This document shows, in pieces, positions 7,929-16,499 of a stretch of 30,312 nucleotides of DNA. The stretch lies in NCBI GenBank assembly GCA_913776795.1, contig CAJYRH010000052.1:1-30312 (forward strand), written 5' to 3'. This stretch comes from an uncultured Pseudorhodoferax sp. (GTDB taxonomy: Bacteria > Pseudomonadota > Gammaproteobacteria > Burkholderiales > Burkholderiaceae). Every line of letters starts with the position of its first letter. Position 1 is the stretch's first letter. A program made the position numbers and the translations under genes. The notes beneath the pieces are model-generated. The model ran no database searches and was not told the DNA's origin. It saw nothing but the letters and a program-made list of their open reading frames with translations.

Positions 7929-8204
7929 ATGGTTGTCATCCGGCTTTCCCGCGGCGGTGCTAAGGCCCGTCCCTTCTTCAACATCGTCGTCGCCGACAAG
8001 CGCGTTCGCCGCGACGGCCGCTTCATCGAGCGCATCGGTTTCTACAACCCGACCGCCAAGGCCAACGAAGAGGGCATCCGCATCGCCCAGGACCGCCTGA
8101 CCTACTGGCGCAGCGTTGGCGCCCAGGCTTCGCCTACGGTCGAGCGTCTGGTGGCCCAGGCCGCTGCCGCCGCACCGGCTGCTGCTCCCGCAGCGGCTGC
8201 CTGA
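7929..8204 (+). CDS. rpsP: 30S ribosomal protein S16
   Basis: A 91-residue small-subunit protein that binds 16S rRNA during 30S assembly. It begins [20 protein letters not shown] and contains [14 protein letters not shown], both diagnostic for bS16. The last 17 residues are an alanine/proline-rich tail, common in this order. The ATG is preceded by GAGGA at 6 nt. It is the first gene of the conserved rpsP-rimM-trmD operon; rimM follows 16 bp downstream. Confidence 0.98.
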   Translation: MVVIRLSRGGAKARPFFNIVVADKRVRRDGRFIERIGFYNPTAKANEEGIRIAQDRLTYWRSVGAQASPTVERLVAQAAAAAPAAAPAAAA

Positions 8205-8220
8205 GTTGACAGGCCTGCTC

Positions 8221-8790
8221 ATGTTGCAGGCACTCGATCCGGCGCCCCTGCCGGACGATGCGGTCGAAGTGGCGCGCATCGTTGGCGGTTGGGGCGTCAA
8301 GGGCTGGCTCAAGCTGTTGCCCCATAGCGCCCAACCCGAGGCGCTTTTTTCTTCCAAACGCTGGTATCTGCAAGCCTCCGAGCGTGGCCCCAAGGCCTTC
8401 GAGGGCACGCTGTTGCTGAAGGTGCGCGAAGCGCGCGAGCATTCCGGCGCGATCGTGGCCCAGGTGCAGGACATCGGCGACAAGGACGTGGCCGATGCGC
8501 TCAAGGGTGCGCGCATCTTCGTCTCGCGCTCCAGTTTCCCGAGTGCCGCGACGGACGAGTACTACTGGGTCGATCTGATCGGCCTCGATGTGGTGAACCG
8601 AGAAGGCGTGCCTCTCGGCCAGGTGCGCGAACTGCTGTCCACCGGCCCCCAGACCGTGCTGGTCATGGAGCAGCCGGGCGTCGAAGGCGAGAAGCCCGTG
8701 GAGCGCATGGTGCCTTTCGTTTCGGCCTACGTCGACCAGGTCGACCTGCCCGGCCGCTGCATCACGGTGGACTGGCAGCCCGACTACTGA
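8221..8790 (+). CDS. rimM: Ribosome maturation factor RimM
   Basis: A 189-residue 16S rRNA-processing factor that acts on the 30S head domain and binds S19. The N-terminal RimM domain has VEVARIVGGWGVKGWLKL at about 16-33, and the PRC-barrel-like C-terminal domain has EYYWVDLIGLDVVNREGVPLG from about 113. RMVPFVSAYVDQVD near the end is typical of the family. The ATG at 8221 fits homologue length. It lies between rpsP and trmD, as in most proteobacteria. Confidence 0.95.
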   Translation: MLQALDPAPLPDDAVEVARIVGGWGVKGWLKLLPHSAQPEALFSSKRWYLQASERGPKAFEGTLLLKVREAREHSGAIVAQVQDIGDKDVADALKGARIFVSRSSFPSAATDEYYWVDLIGLDVVNREGVPLGQVRELLSTGPQTVLVMEQPGVEGEKPVERMVPFVSAYVDQVDLPGRCITVDWQPDY

Positions 8791-8808
8791 CCGGGGCTGC
8801 CTGAGGCC

Positions 8809-9567
8809 ATGCGCTTCGACGTCATCACGCTGTTTCCCGAATTGTTCGCGCCATTCCTGGCGAGCGGCGTGACGCGGCGCGCTTTCGCTTCGGGACAGGT
8901 CGATGTGCGGCTGTGGAACCCGCGCGACCAGGCCGACGGCAATTACAAGCGCGTCGACGACAAGGCCTTCGGGGGTGGCCCCGGCATGGTCATGCTGGCG
9001 GAGCCGCTTGCGCGCTGCATCGACGCGGTTCTTGCCGAGCGCAGCCCTGGCACGCCCGTCGTTCTGTTCGCCCCTGTGGGCTTGCCGCTCAACCACGGGG
9101 CGGTGGCCGACTGGGCAGGGAGCCGTGGCGCAGTGCTGCTGTGCGGTCGCTACGAGGGCATCGACCAGCGCCTGGTCGACCGTTACGTGACGCACAGCAT
9201 CAGCCTGGGCGACTTCGTGTTGTCGGGCGGCGAGATCGCTGCGCTGGCGCTGCTCGATGCTGTGGCGCGCTTGCAGCCCGGTGTGCTCAACGATGCCGAG
9301 AGCCACCAGTTCGACAGCTTCCACCCCGCCCTGGACGGCCTGCTGGACTGCCCCCACTACACCCGGCCAGAAGAGTGGCGCGGCGCCCCTGTGCCCGAAG
9401 TGCTGCTCTCGGGCCACCATGGCCGCATCGCGCGCTGGCGGCGTGATGTGCAGTTGCGCCTCACGGCCGAACGCCGACCCGATCTGCTGGCCGCAGCGCG
9501 TGCGGCTGGTCGCCTGACCGCCGCAGACGAAGCCGCGCTAGCGCACAAGGCATCCGGCACGCTATAA
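8809..9567 (+). CDS. trmD: tRNA (guanine-N1)-methyltransferase
   Basis: Uses S-adenosylmethionine to methylate G37 of tRNAs that have G at position 36, preventing +1 frameshifting. A 252-residue SPOUT (trefoil knot) enzyme: it begins MRFDVITLFPELF, carries DDKAFGGGPGMVM at about 51-63, GRYEGIDQR at about 118-126, and the cofactor-binding knot segment GDFVLSGGEIAALALLD. TGAGG precedes the ATG. The TAA stop codon (9565-9567) lies within the -10 hexamer of the rplS promoter. Confidence 0.97.
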   Translation: MRFDVITLFPELFAPFLASGVTRRAFASGQVDVRLWNPRDQADGNYKRVDDKAFGGGPGMVMLAEPLARCIDAVLAERSPGTPVVLFAPVGLPLNHGAVADWAGSRGAVLLCGRYEGIDQRLVDRYVTHSISLGDFVLSGGEIAALALLDAVARLQPGVLNDAESHQFDSFHPALDGLLDCPHYTRPEEWRGAPVPEVLLSGHHGRIARWRRDVQLRLTAERRPDLLAAARAAGRLTAADEAALAHKASGTL

Positions 9568-9579
9568 TCGCGGGCTTTT
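9561..9579 (+). promoter_or_regulatory. -10 region of rplS, overlapping the trmD stop
   Basis: TATAAT at 9563-9568 sits in GCTATAATCGCGGGCTTTT, identical over 19 nt to the rpsP promoter core. RNA would start near 9575, giving a leader of about 125 nt before rplS. Bases 9565-9567 are also the trmD TAA. A -35 element is not obvious. Confidence 0.6.
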
Positions 9580-9700
9580 AGGATCCTCTGTCCGCTGCCT
9601 TTCGCAATGTCGCGTCTGGCCCCGTCCCAGCAGGCGACTGTTTTTGTAGTCCTGCCCGCTGCGCGACACCCGAGCGTGAGCACGATCCTGTGGAAGAACC

Positions 9701-10087
<387 letters not shown>

Positions 10088-10110
10088 GCCGACCGGTCTT
10101 TCGGTCCGTC

Positions 10111-10145
10111 AAGCCGCCACCTGCTTCGCGCGTGGCGGCTTTTTG
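10111..10145 (+). terminator. Rho-independent terminator after rplS
   Basis: AAGCCGCCAC pairs with GTGGCGGCTT around an 11-nt loop and is followed by a T-run, starting 23 nt after the rplS stop. A second small hairpin (GACCG/CGGTC, 10091-10106) precedes it. This is a classic intrinsic terminator closing the ribosomal operon. Confidence 0.88.
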
Positions 10146-10181
10146 CTTTCCGGTCCCTGTCTCCCCCCGTTGCGAGTCCCT

Positions 10182-10883
10182 GTGTCCGATCTGCCGCTGA
10201 CGCCGCTCTCCAAGATCCCCAACTTCGATCCGCGCCATGCCCCGTCGCTGGGCACGGATGCGCACCTGCCCGCGGTGCCGCTGGCGCGCCTGGGAGCCGA
10301 AGCCCTGCGCGAGCGCTTTCGTTCGCCGCCGGTCTGGGAGCCCGAGGTGCGCGCCGAGCCGCGCTTCACCGACCGCGCCCCGGCCCGCGCGGCCGTTCTG
10401 GTGCCCGTGGTGCTGCGCGCGGCCGGCCCGACGCTGCTACTGACCGAGCGCTCGCAGCAGCTCGCCAACCATTCGGGCCAGGTGGCGTTTCCCGGTGGCC
10501 GCATCGACGCCACCGATGCCGACGCCCGTGCCGCCGCGCTGCGCGAGGCGCAGGAGGAGGTCGGGCTGGACCGCGCCCATGTCGAACTCATCGGCGCGTT
10601 GTCCAACTATGTGACAGGCACGGCCTTCGTGGTGACGCCAGTGGTGGGGCTGGTGCGTCCGGGTTTTGAGCTGACCTTGAATGCCGGCGAGGTGGCGTCC
10701 GCGTTCGAGGTGCCGCTGGCCTTTCTGATGAATCCGGCCAACCACCACCGCCACATGCTGGAGTGGCAGGGCGCTCGTCGCGAGTGGTTCTCGATGCCGT
10801 TTCACGACGGGGAGGTCGAGCGGTTCATCTGGGGGGCGACCGCCGGCATGCTGCGCAACCTGTACCGATTCCTGGCAGCCTGA
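10182..10883 (+). CDS. Nudix hydrolase, coenzyme A pyrophosphatase (NudL/YeaB-like)
   Basis: Cleaves CoA or oxidised CoA to 3'-phospho-AMP and 4'-phosphopantetheine. About 233 residues. The CoA-specific signature LLTERSQQLANHSGQVAFPGG occupies about 86-106 and runs into the Nudix box GRIDATDADARAAALREAQE, ending EEVGL, at 106-129, with the metal-binding REAQEE intact. There is no nearby in-frame ATG. I chose the GTG at 10182; a TTG at 10170 would add four residues, and neither has a strong Shine-Dalgarno. It lies between the rplS terminator and the CbiB-like gene. Confidence 0.88.
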   Translation: MSDLPLTPLSKIPNFDPRHAPSLGTDAHLPAVPLARLGAEALRERFRSPPVWEPEVRAEPRFTDRAPARAAVLVPVVLRAAGPTLLLTERSQQLANHSGQVAFPGGRIDATDADARAAALREAQEEVGLDRAHVELIGALSNYVTGTAFVVTPVVGLVRPGFELTLNAGEVASAFEVPLAFLMNPANHHRHMLEWQGARREWFSMPFHDGEVERFIWGATAGMLRNLYRFLAA

Positions 10884-10902
10884 GGCCCTTGCGCCTGTCG
10901 CC

Positions 10903-10908
10903 TATGAT
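10903..10908 (+). promoter_or_regulatory. -10-like box immediately before the CbiB-like gene
   Basis: TATGAT ends 9 nt before the ATG at 10918, and no Shine-Dalgarno is present between them. If used as a -10 element, transcription would begin within a few bases of the start codon. There is no clear -35. Confidence 0.35.
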
Positions 10909-10917
10909 GGTTGTCCG

Positions 10918-11907
10918 ATGAGCTTCTTCGCCGTCTTCTGTGCGCTGCTGCTCGAGCAGGTGCGGCCGCTGGCTCGCGACAACGCCATCCACGGCTGGTT
11001 GCGCAGCTGGGCGCGCTGGAGCAGCGACAACTTCGATGCAGGCAAGTCCCTGCACGGCTGGACCAGCTGGGCCCTGGCCGTGCTGCTGCCCACGGTGCTG
11101 GCGCTGGCCGTGTACTGGGTGCTGGCGCACTGGGTGGGCTGGCCCGCGGCAGTGCTGTGGAACGTGGTGGTGTTGTACGGCACGCTGGGCTTTCGGCAGT
11201 TCAGCCACCATTTCACCGAGATCCGCAATGCGCTCGAGGCCGGCGACGAGCTGCAGGCGCGTGAGCACCTCGCTGCCTGGCAGCGGGTGGACGCAAGCGA
11301 GCTGCCGCGCCGCGAGATCGTGCGCCATGTCATCGAATACTCGGTGCTGGCCGCGCACCGCCATGTGTTCGGCGTGCTGGCCTGGTTCGCGGTGCTGGCG
11401 GGTCTCGGCCTGGGGCCGGCCGGCGCGGTGTTCTACCGCATGGCGGAGTTCGTTTCGCGCTATTGGCGCTACCGTGCCAATCCACAGAACCAGCCCGCCA
11501 GCGCCGCCCTGCAACGGGTGGCTGGCGTCGCCTGGACGGTGGTCGACTGGGTGCCCGCACGCGCCACGGCGATGGGGTTTGCCATCGTCGGCAGCTTCGA
11601 GGACGCGATCGACAGCTGGCGCCACCACGCCCAGCAGTTCCCCAACGACAACGACGGCGTGATCCTGGCTGCCACTTCGGGCGCCGTGAACGTGCGCCTG
11701 GGTGGCGAGGCGCTCAAGGCCAAGCCCATGGCTGGCACGCTGCAGCCGTTCGAGGCGGGTCTGCAGCCACCGCAGGATTCGACGTCCACGCCAGGCCGCG
11801 AACCCGAACTGGCCCATCTGCGCAGCGTCGTCGGCCTGGTCTGGCGGACCGTGGTGCTGCTGCTTGGCCTGCTGGCCCTGCTGACCCTCGCCCGCCTACT
11901 GGGATGA
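10918..11907 (+). CDS. CbiB/CobD-family membrane protein
   Basis: A 329-residue integral membrane protein related to adenosylcobinamide-phosphate synthase. Hydrophobic segments lie near 48-90, 150-175 and 300-325. C-terminal blocks align with the CbiB family: FYRMAEF, a VDWVPARATAMGF block (compare the N-W-I-P-A-R-L-T block), and a run ending in VNVRLGGEALK (compare the G-A-L-G-V-R-L-G-G block). The N-terminal half is less typical, and no other cobalamin gene is visible here, so a role in cobalamin side-chain attachment is unproven. It overlaps the downstream HisC-family gene by ATGA, implying coupled expression. Family assignment is fairly sure; function is not. Confidence 0.75.
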   Translation: MSFFAVFCALLLEQVRPLARDNAIHGWLRSWARWSSDNFDAGKSLHGWTSWALAVLLPTVLALAVYWVLAHWVGWPAAVLWNVVVLYGTLGFRQFSHHFTEIRNALEAGDELQAREHLAAWQRVDASELPRREIVRHVIEYSVLAAHRHVFGVLAWFAVLAGLGLGPAGAVFYRMAEFVSRYWRYRANPQNQPASAALQRVAGVAWTVVDWVPARATAMGFAIVGSFEDAIDSWRHHAQQFPNDNDGVILAATSGAVNVRLGGEALKAKPMAGTLQPFEAGLQPPQDSTSTPGREPELAHLRSVVGLVWRTVVLLLGLLALLTLARLLG

Positions 11908-12977
11908 GTTTCACGAGCCCGCACCTGGCTGCGCTTGCGCCTTACACGCCAGGCGAGCAACTGGCCATCGAGGGACTGGTCAAGCTCAACACCAATGAGA
12001 ACCCGTACCCACCGTCGCCTCGTGTGCTCGCGCCGATCGAAGCTGCTGCGCGCGCGGGCCTGCAGTTGTATCCTGATCCCGAATCGCGCGCACTGCGCGG
12101 CGTGATTGCACACCACATTGGCGTGGCGCCTGAGCAAGTGTTCGTGGGCAATGGTTCCGACGAGGTATTGACGCTGGCGTTCGACGCTTTTTTCCGCCAC
12201 GCGGGCCAGCCGCTGCTGCTGCCCGATGTGAGTTACAGCTTCTACCAGTCGGTCTGCTGCTGGCTGGACGTGGCCGTGCGTTTGGTGCCACTGGACAAAG
12301 ACCTGCGGGTGGACTTGGCAGCCTTGGAGGCCACGCGCGGCGAGGCGGTGGCCGGCATGGTCATCGCCAACCCGAACGCGCCCACTGGCATCGCGCTGCC
12401 ACTCGACGCTTTGGAGCGGCTTGCACAGGTCCATCCGCGGCGCGTGCTGCTGGTCGACGAGGCCTATGTGGACTTCGGAGCCGAGTCGGCCATTGAACTC
12501 GTGGCGCGGCATCCGAACGTGCTCGTGGGGCAAACCCTGTCCAAGTCGCGCGCGCTGGCCGGACTGCGTGTGGGCTGGGCCATTGGCCAGGCGCCGCTGG
12601 TGGAGGCGCTCACGCGCGTGAAAAGCAGCTTCAATGCTTACCCGCTGGACCGCCTGGCCCAGGTCGGCGTCATCGCAGCCTTCGAGGACCACGCCTGGTT
12701 CGCGCAACAGCGCGATGCTGTGGTGCACTGCCGCGAAGGCCTGCTGCTGCAACTCGAGGACTTGGGTTTCGTGGTGCTGCCCTCGCACGCCAACTTCGTC
12801 CTGGCGCACCACCCGGCGCACGACGCAGCGCAACTGGCTGCTGCGCTGCGCGCGCACAAGGTGCTCGTGCGCCACTTCGCGCAGCCGCGCATCGCCCAGT
12901 ACCTGCGCATCAGCGTGGGCACGCCAGCACAGTGCGAGCAGCCACTGCAGGCGCTGGCCACCTGCCTGCAGTGCTGA
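11904..12977 (+). CDS. Pyridoxal-phosphate aminotransferase of the HisC family
   Basis: A 357-residue fold-type I PLP enzyme, by similarity histidinol-phosphate aminotransferase (imidazole-acetol phosphate to histidinol phosphate). Visible motifs: KLNTNENPYPPSP at 27-39, YPDPESR at 56-62, GNGSDE at 82-87, ANPNAPTG at 155-162, DEAYVDFG at 185-192 and SKSRALAGLRVGW at 213-225 with the Schiff-base Lys214. The ATG overlaps the preceding stop (ATGA); a longer open frame upstream belongs to the CbiB-like gene in another frame. No other his genes are adjacent. Cobalamin-pathway threonine-phosphate decarboxylases are close relatives of HisC, so coupling to a CbiB-like gene makes that an alternative role. 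Confidence 0.85.
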   Translation: MSFTSPHLAALAPYTPGEQLAIEGLVKLNTNENPYPPSPRVLAPIEAAARAGLQLYPDPESRALRGVIAHHIGVAPEQVFVGNGSDEVLTLAFDAFFRHAGQPLLLPDVSYSFYQSVCCWLDVAVRLVPLDKDLRVDLAALEATRGEAVAGMVIANPNAPTGIALPLDALERLAQVHPRRVLLVDEAYVDFGAESAIELVARHPNVLVGQTLSKSRALAGLRVGWAIGQAPLVEALTRVKSSFNAYPLDRLAQVGVIAAFEDHAWFAQQRDAVVHCREGLLLQLEDLGFVVLPSHANFVLAHHPAHDAAQLAAALRAHKVLVRHFAQPRIAQYLRISVGTPAQCEQPLQALATCLQC

Positions 12978-12998
12978 GCGTCAGGCGCTCAGCGCCTG
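12973..12998. terminator. Overlapping hairpins between convergent aminotransferase and fghA genes
   Basis: GCTGAGCG-TCAGG-CGCTCAGC (12973-12993) is a perfect 8-bp stem covering both stop codons. CAGGCGC-TCA-GCGCCTG (12982-12998) is an alternative 7-bp stem sharing bases with it. Neither is followed by a T-run, so if it ends transcription it is not a standard intrinsic terminator. Confidence 0.4.
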
Positions 12999-13813
12999 CG
13001 CGTGGTGGGCGAAGTGCTCGCCCAGGAAGCTGGCGACGAAATAGTAGCTGTGGTCGTAGCCTGGCTGCAGCCGTAGTGTGAGCGGGTGGCCGGCAGCGTC
13101 GCAGGCGGCCTGCAACAGCCCTGGCTGCAACTGGCCGGCCAGGAACTCGTCGGCATCGCCCTGGTCGACCAGCAGCGGCAGTCGCTCGGTGGCGCTCTGG
13201 ACCAGTTCGACCGCATCCCAGGCCGCCCAGTCGGCACGGTCTGCTCCGAGGTAGGCCGTGAACGCCTTGTGGCCCCAGGGCACCCGCGACGGCGCCACGA
13301 TGGGCGAAAAGGCGGACACGCTACGGTAGCGGCCAGGGTGGCGCAGGGCCGTGACCAGTGCGCCGTGGCCGCCCATGGAATGGCCGAAGATGCCGCGCGC
13401 CGCGGTTGCCGGGAAATGCTGTTCGATCAGCGCCGGCAGTTCGTCGGCCACGTAGTCCTGCATGCGGAACTGCGGCGCCCAGGGTGCCTGCGTGGCGTTG
13501 ACGTAGAAGCCTGCGCCCTGGCCCAGGTCATAGGCCGTGTCGTTGGCCACGTTGTCACCACGCGGGCTGGTGTCCGGCGCGACGACGATGAAGCCGTGGC
13601 GCGCGGCATGCTCCTGCGCGCCGGCCTTGGTGATGAAGTTCTGCTCGGTGCAGGTCAGGCCCGAGAGCCAGTACAGCACCGGGCACTTCCTGCCGGCCAG
13701 GGCTTGCGCGGGCAGGTAGATGCCGAAGCGCATTTCGGTGCCGGTGCTGGTGGCGGCGTGCTTCCACACCTCCTGCCGGCCGCCAAAGCTGGTATGGCTC
13801 TCGACGCGTTCCA

Positions 13814-13814
<1 letters not shown>
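12981..13814 (-). CDS. fghA: S-formylglutathione hydrolase
   Basis: Hydrolyses S-formylglutathione to formate and glutathione, the last step of glutathione-dependent formaldehyde detoxification. A 277-residue alpha/beta-hydrolase (esterase D family): nucleophile Ser146 in GHSMGGH, the acid probably Asp220 or Asp223 in DQGDADEF, and His255 in GYDHSYYF. SGLTCTEQNF at 51-60 and SPRGDNVANDTAYDLGQGAG at 83-102 are family hallmarks. The ATG at 13814 overlaps the frmA stop (TGATG), so the two are coupled. Confidence 0.95.
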
Positions 13815-14944
<1,130 letters not shown>

Positions 14945-15220
14945 CTAACGGAGGTAGGTGCGGACCAGCGTGGTCATGTCCTGCACGCGCTGGGCATGGC
15001 GGTCGTCGCCTGCAGCGGACGTGCCGAATTCCTCGCGGATGTGTGATTCCAGCACTTCGGCCATGAGGCCGTTGACGGCACCGCGGATGGCCGCCAGCTG
15101 CTGCAGCACGGGGCCGCAGTCGGCGCCGGCCTCCAGCGCGCGCTCGAGCGCATCGGCCTGACCGCGGATGCGGCGCACGCGCAGCAGGGCCTTCTTCTTC
15201 TCGGCGGGGGAGTGCGGCAT
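14945..15220 (-). CDS. frmR: Formaldehyde-responsive repressor FrmR (CsoR/RcnR family)
   Basis: A 91-residue all-helical repressor. The CsoR/RcnR family binds DNA as a tetramer. Pro2 and Cys35 are both present; in E. coli FrmR, formaldehyde cross-links these two residues to release DNA. His60 in ESHIRE and the opening [20 protein letters not shown] also match FrmR rather than the copper-sensing CsoR. It has no Shine-Dalgarno, and a TATAGT box ends only 8 nt before the ATG. A GC-box operator lies just upstream. It is the first gene of the formaldehyde-detoxification unit and should repress it in the absence of formaldehyde. Confidence 0.92.
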   Translation of the reverse strand: MPHSPAEKKKALLRVRRIRGQADALERALEAGADCGPVLQQLAAIRGAVNGLMAEVLESHIREEFGTSAAGDDRHAQRVQDMTTLVRTYLR

Positions 15221-15228
15221 GGCGCCGC

Positions 15229-15249
15229 ACTATACCCCAGGGGAGTATC
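15229..15249 (-). promoter_or_regulatory. frmR promoter/operator
   Basis: On the minus strand, GATACTCCCCTGGGGTATAG is a near-perfect inverted repeat (ATACTCCCC / GGGGTAT) of the kind bound by CsoR/RcnR/FrmR proteins. It overlaps a TATAGT -10 box (15234-15229). The site fits entirely in the 31 bp between the rsgA stop and the frmR start. Confidence 0.7.
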
Positions 15250-15251
15250 TC

Positions 15252-16160
15252 TCAGTAGCGCGGCGGCTGGCTCAGCTCTGCGAAGAGGTCAGCGTAGATG
15301 GCATGGCGGCGGGGCGCGATGCTGCTTCCCTCGCCGACGGCGGCCAGCACGGCGCAGCCCGGCTCGTGCAGGTGGGTGCAGTTGTAGAAGCGGCACTGGT
15401 CCGCTTGTGCAGCGATGTCGGGCATCAGCGCGGCGAGCTGGCGCGGCGCGATCTGGTGCAGGCCGAATTCCTGGAAGCCGGGCGAATCGATCACGGCCGT
15501 GCTGCGCGTCGTGTCGGTCCAGTACCAGGTGGTGCTGGTTGTGGTGTGCCTGCCTGACTTGAGCGCGTGGGAAATTTCCTGCGTCAGCACGGCCGCGCCC
15601 GGAACGAGCTGGTTGATCAAGGTGCTTTTTCCCGCGCCGGAGGGGCCCAGCACCAGCGTGGCCTTGCCGCGCAGCAGCGGCGCCAGTTCGCTGGCGCCCT
15701 CTGCACGCAGGCTGGCGGTGTACACGGCATAGCCCATGGCGCGGTACGGTGCCAGCCGTTGCCAGGCGCGCGCGAAGGGGTCGGCAAGGTCGCGCTTGTT
15801 GAGGACGACCACTGGTGCGATGTGTTCGGCCTCGGCTGCGATCAGCACGCGCGCGAGCTGCTGTTCCGATGGCTCGGGCTCTGCCGCGATCAGCACCAGC
15901 ACCTGATCGATGTTGGCCGCGAAGGACTTCGTGCGGATTTCGTCCTGGCGGTACAGCAGGTTGCGGCGCGGCTCGACGGCCTCGATGCTGCCCTCGTCGC
16001 CCTGGCCGGGCGGTGGCGCCGACCAGCGCACGCGGTCGCCGACGACGGCCTGGCTCTTCTTGCCGCGCGGATGGCAGATGCGCCGGCTGCCGTCGTCGGC
16101 CTCGACCAGGCAGTGCCGGCCATGTGCGGCGACGACCAGGCCAGTGCGCAGGGTGCTCAA
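15252..16160 (-). CDS. rsgA: Ribosome small-subunit-dependent GTPase RsgA
   Basis: A 302-residue circularly permuted GTPase that checks late 30S subunit assembly. An N-terminal OB-fold (about 1-65) is followed by motifs in the permuted order G4 NKRD (121-124), G1 GPSGAGKS (172-179) and G3 DSPGF (225-229), then a zinc knuckle with Cys256, Cys261, His263 and Cys269. The start appears to be TTG at 16160, overlapping the preceding stop as TTGA; no ATG or GTG lies close enough to keep the OB-fold complete. It is co-directional with the gene before it and probably co-transcribed. Confidence 0.93.
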   Translation of the reverse strand: MSTLRTGLVVAAHGRHCLVEADDGSRRICHPRGKKSQAVVGDRVRWSAPPPGQGDEGSIEAVEPRRNLLYRQDEIRTKSFAANIDQVLVLIAAEPEPSEQQLARVLIAAEAEHIAPVVVLNKRDLADPFARAWQRLAPYRAMGYAVYTASLRAEGASELAPLLRGKATLVLGPSGAGKSTLINQLVPGAAVLTQEISHALKSGRHTTTSTTWYWTDTTRSTAVIDSPGFQEFGLHQIAPRQLAALMPDIAAQADQCRFYNCTHLHEPGCAVLAAVGEGSSIAPRRHAIYADLFAELSQPPRY

Positions 16161-16489
16161 GTCAGCAGCGCGTCGAAGCGCGTGGCACAGTCGAAATCGG
16201 TCTCGGACAGGCCGCGCACGTCGTGCGTGTTGAGCGCCACCACGCAGTGGTCGTAGCGCACCACCAGCTCGGGATGATGGTCCTGCACATGGGCGAGGAA
16301 GGCCACGGCGTTCACGAAGGCCATGGTCTCGTGGTAGTTGGCGAAGCGGTAGGTCTTCTCGATCGCGACGTTCTCGCCGTCGCCGCGCAGCGTCCAGCCA
16401 TGCAGCTGGGCCAGCCGGGTCACGATGTCGGTGGGCTTGAGAGCGCGGCGTGGCGTCGTGGCCCAGTCCTTCTTTGGCAATGCGTTCAT
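16157..16489 (-). CDS. Pterin-4a-carbinolamine dehydratase (PCD/DCoH family)
   Basis: Dehydrates 4a-hydroxytetrahydrobiopterin, recycling the pterin cofactor of aromatic amino acid hydroxylases. A 110-residue protein with the family motif HHPELVVRYDHCVVALNTHD at 71-90, holding the active-site histidines, followed by RGLSETD at 92-98. The length is typical. A GAGGAG Shine-Dalgarno precedes the ATG. No phenylalanine hydroxylase gene is nearby, so the partner pathway is not shown. It begins 10 bp after the M48 protease stop and overlaps the rsgA start. Confidence 0.9.
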   Translation of the reverse strand: MNALPKKDWATTPRRALKPTDIVTRLAQLHGWTLRGDGENVAIEKTYRFANYHETMAFVNAVAFLAHVQDHHPELVVRYDHCVVALNTHDVRGLSETDFDCATRFDALLT

Positions 16490-16499
16490 GCGGTGCTCC

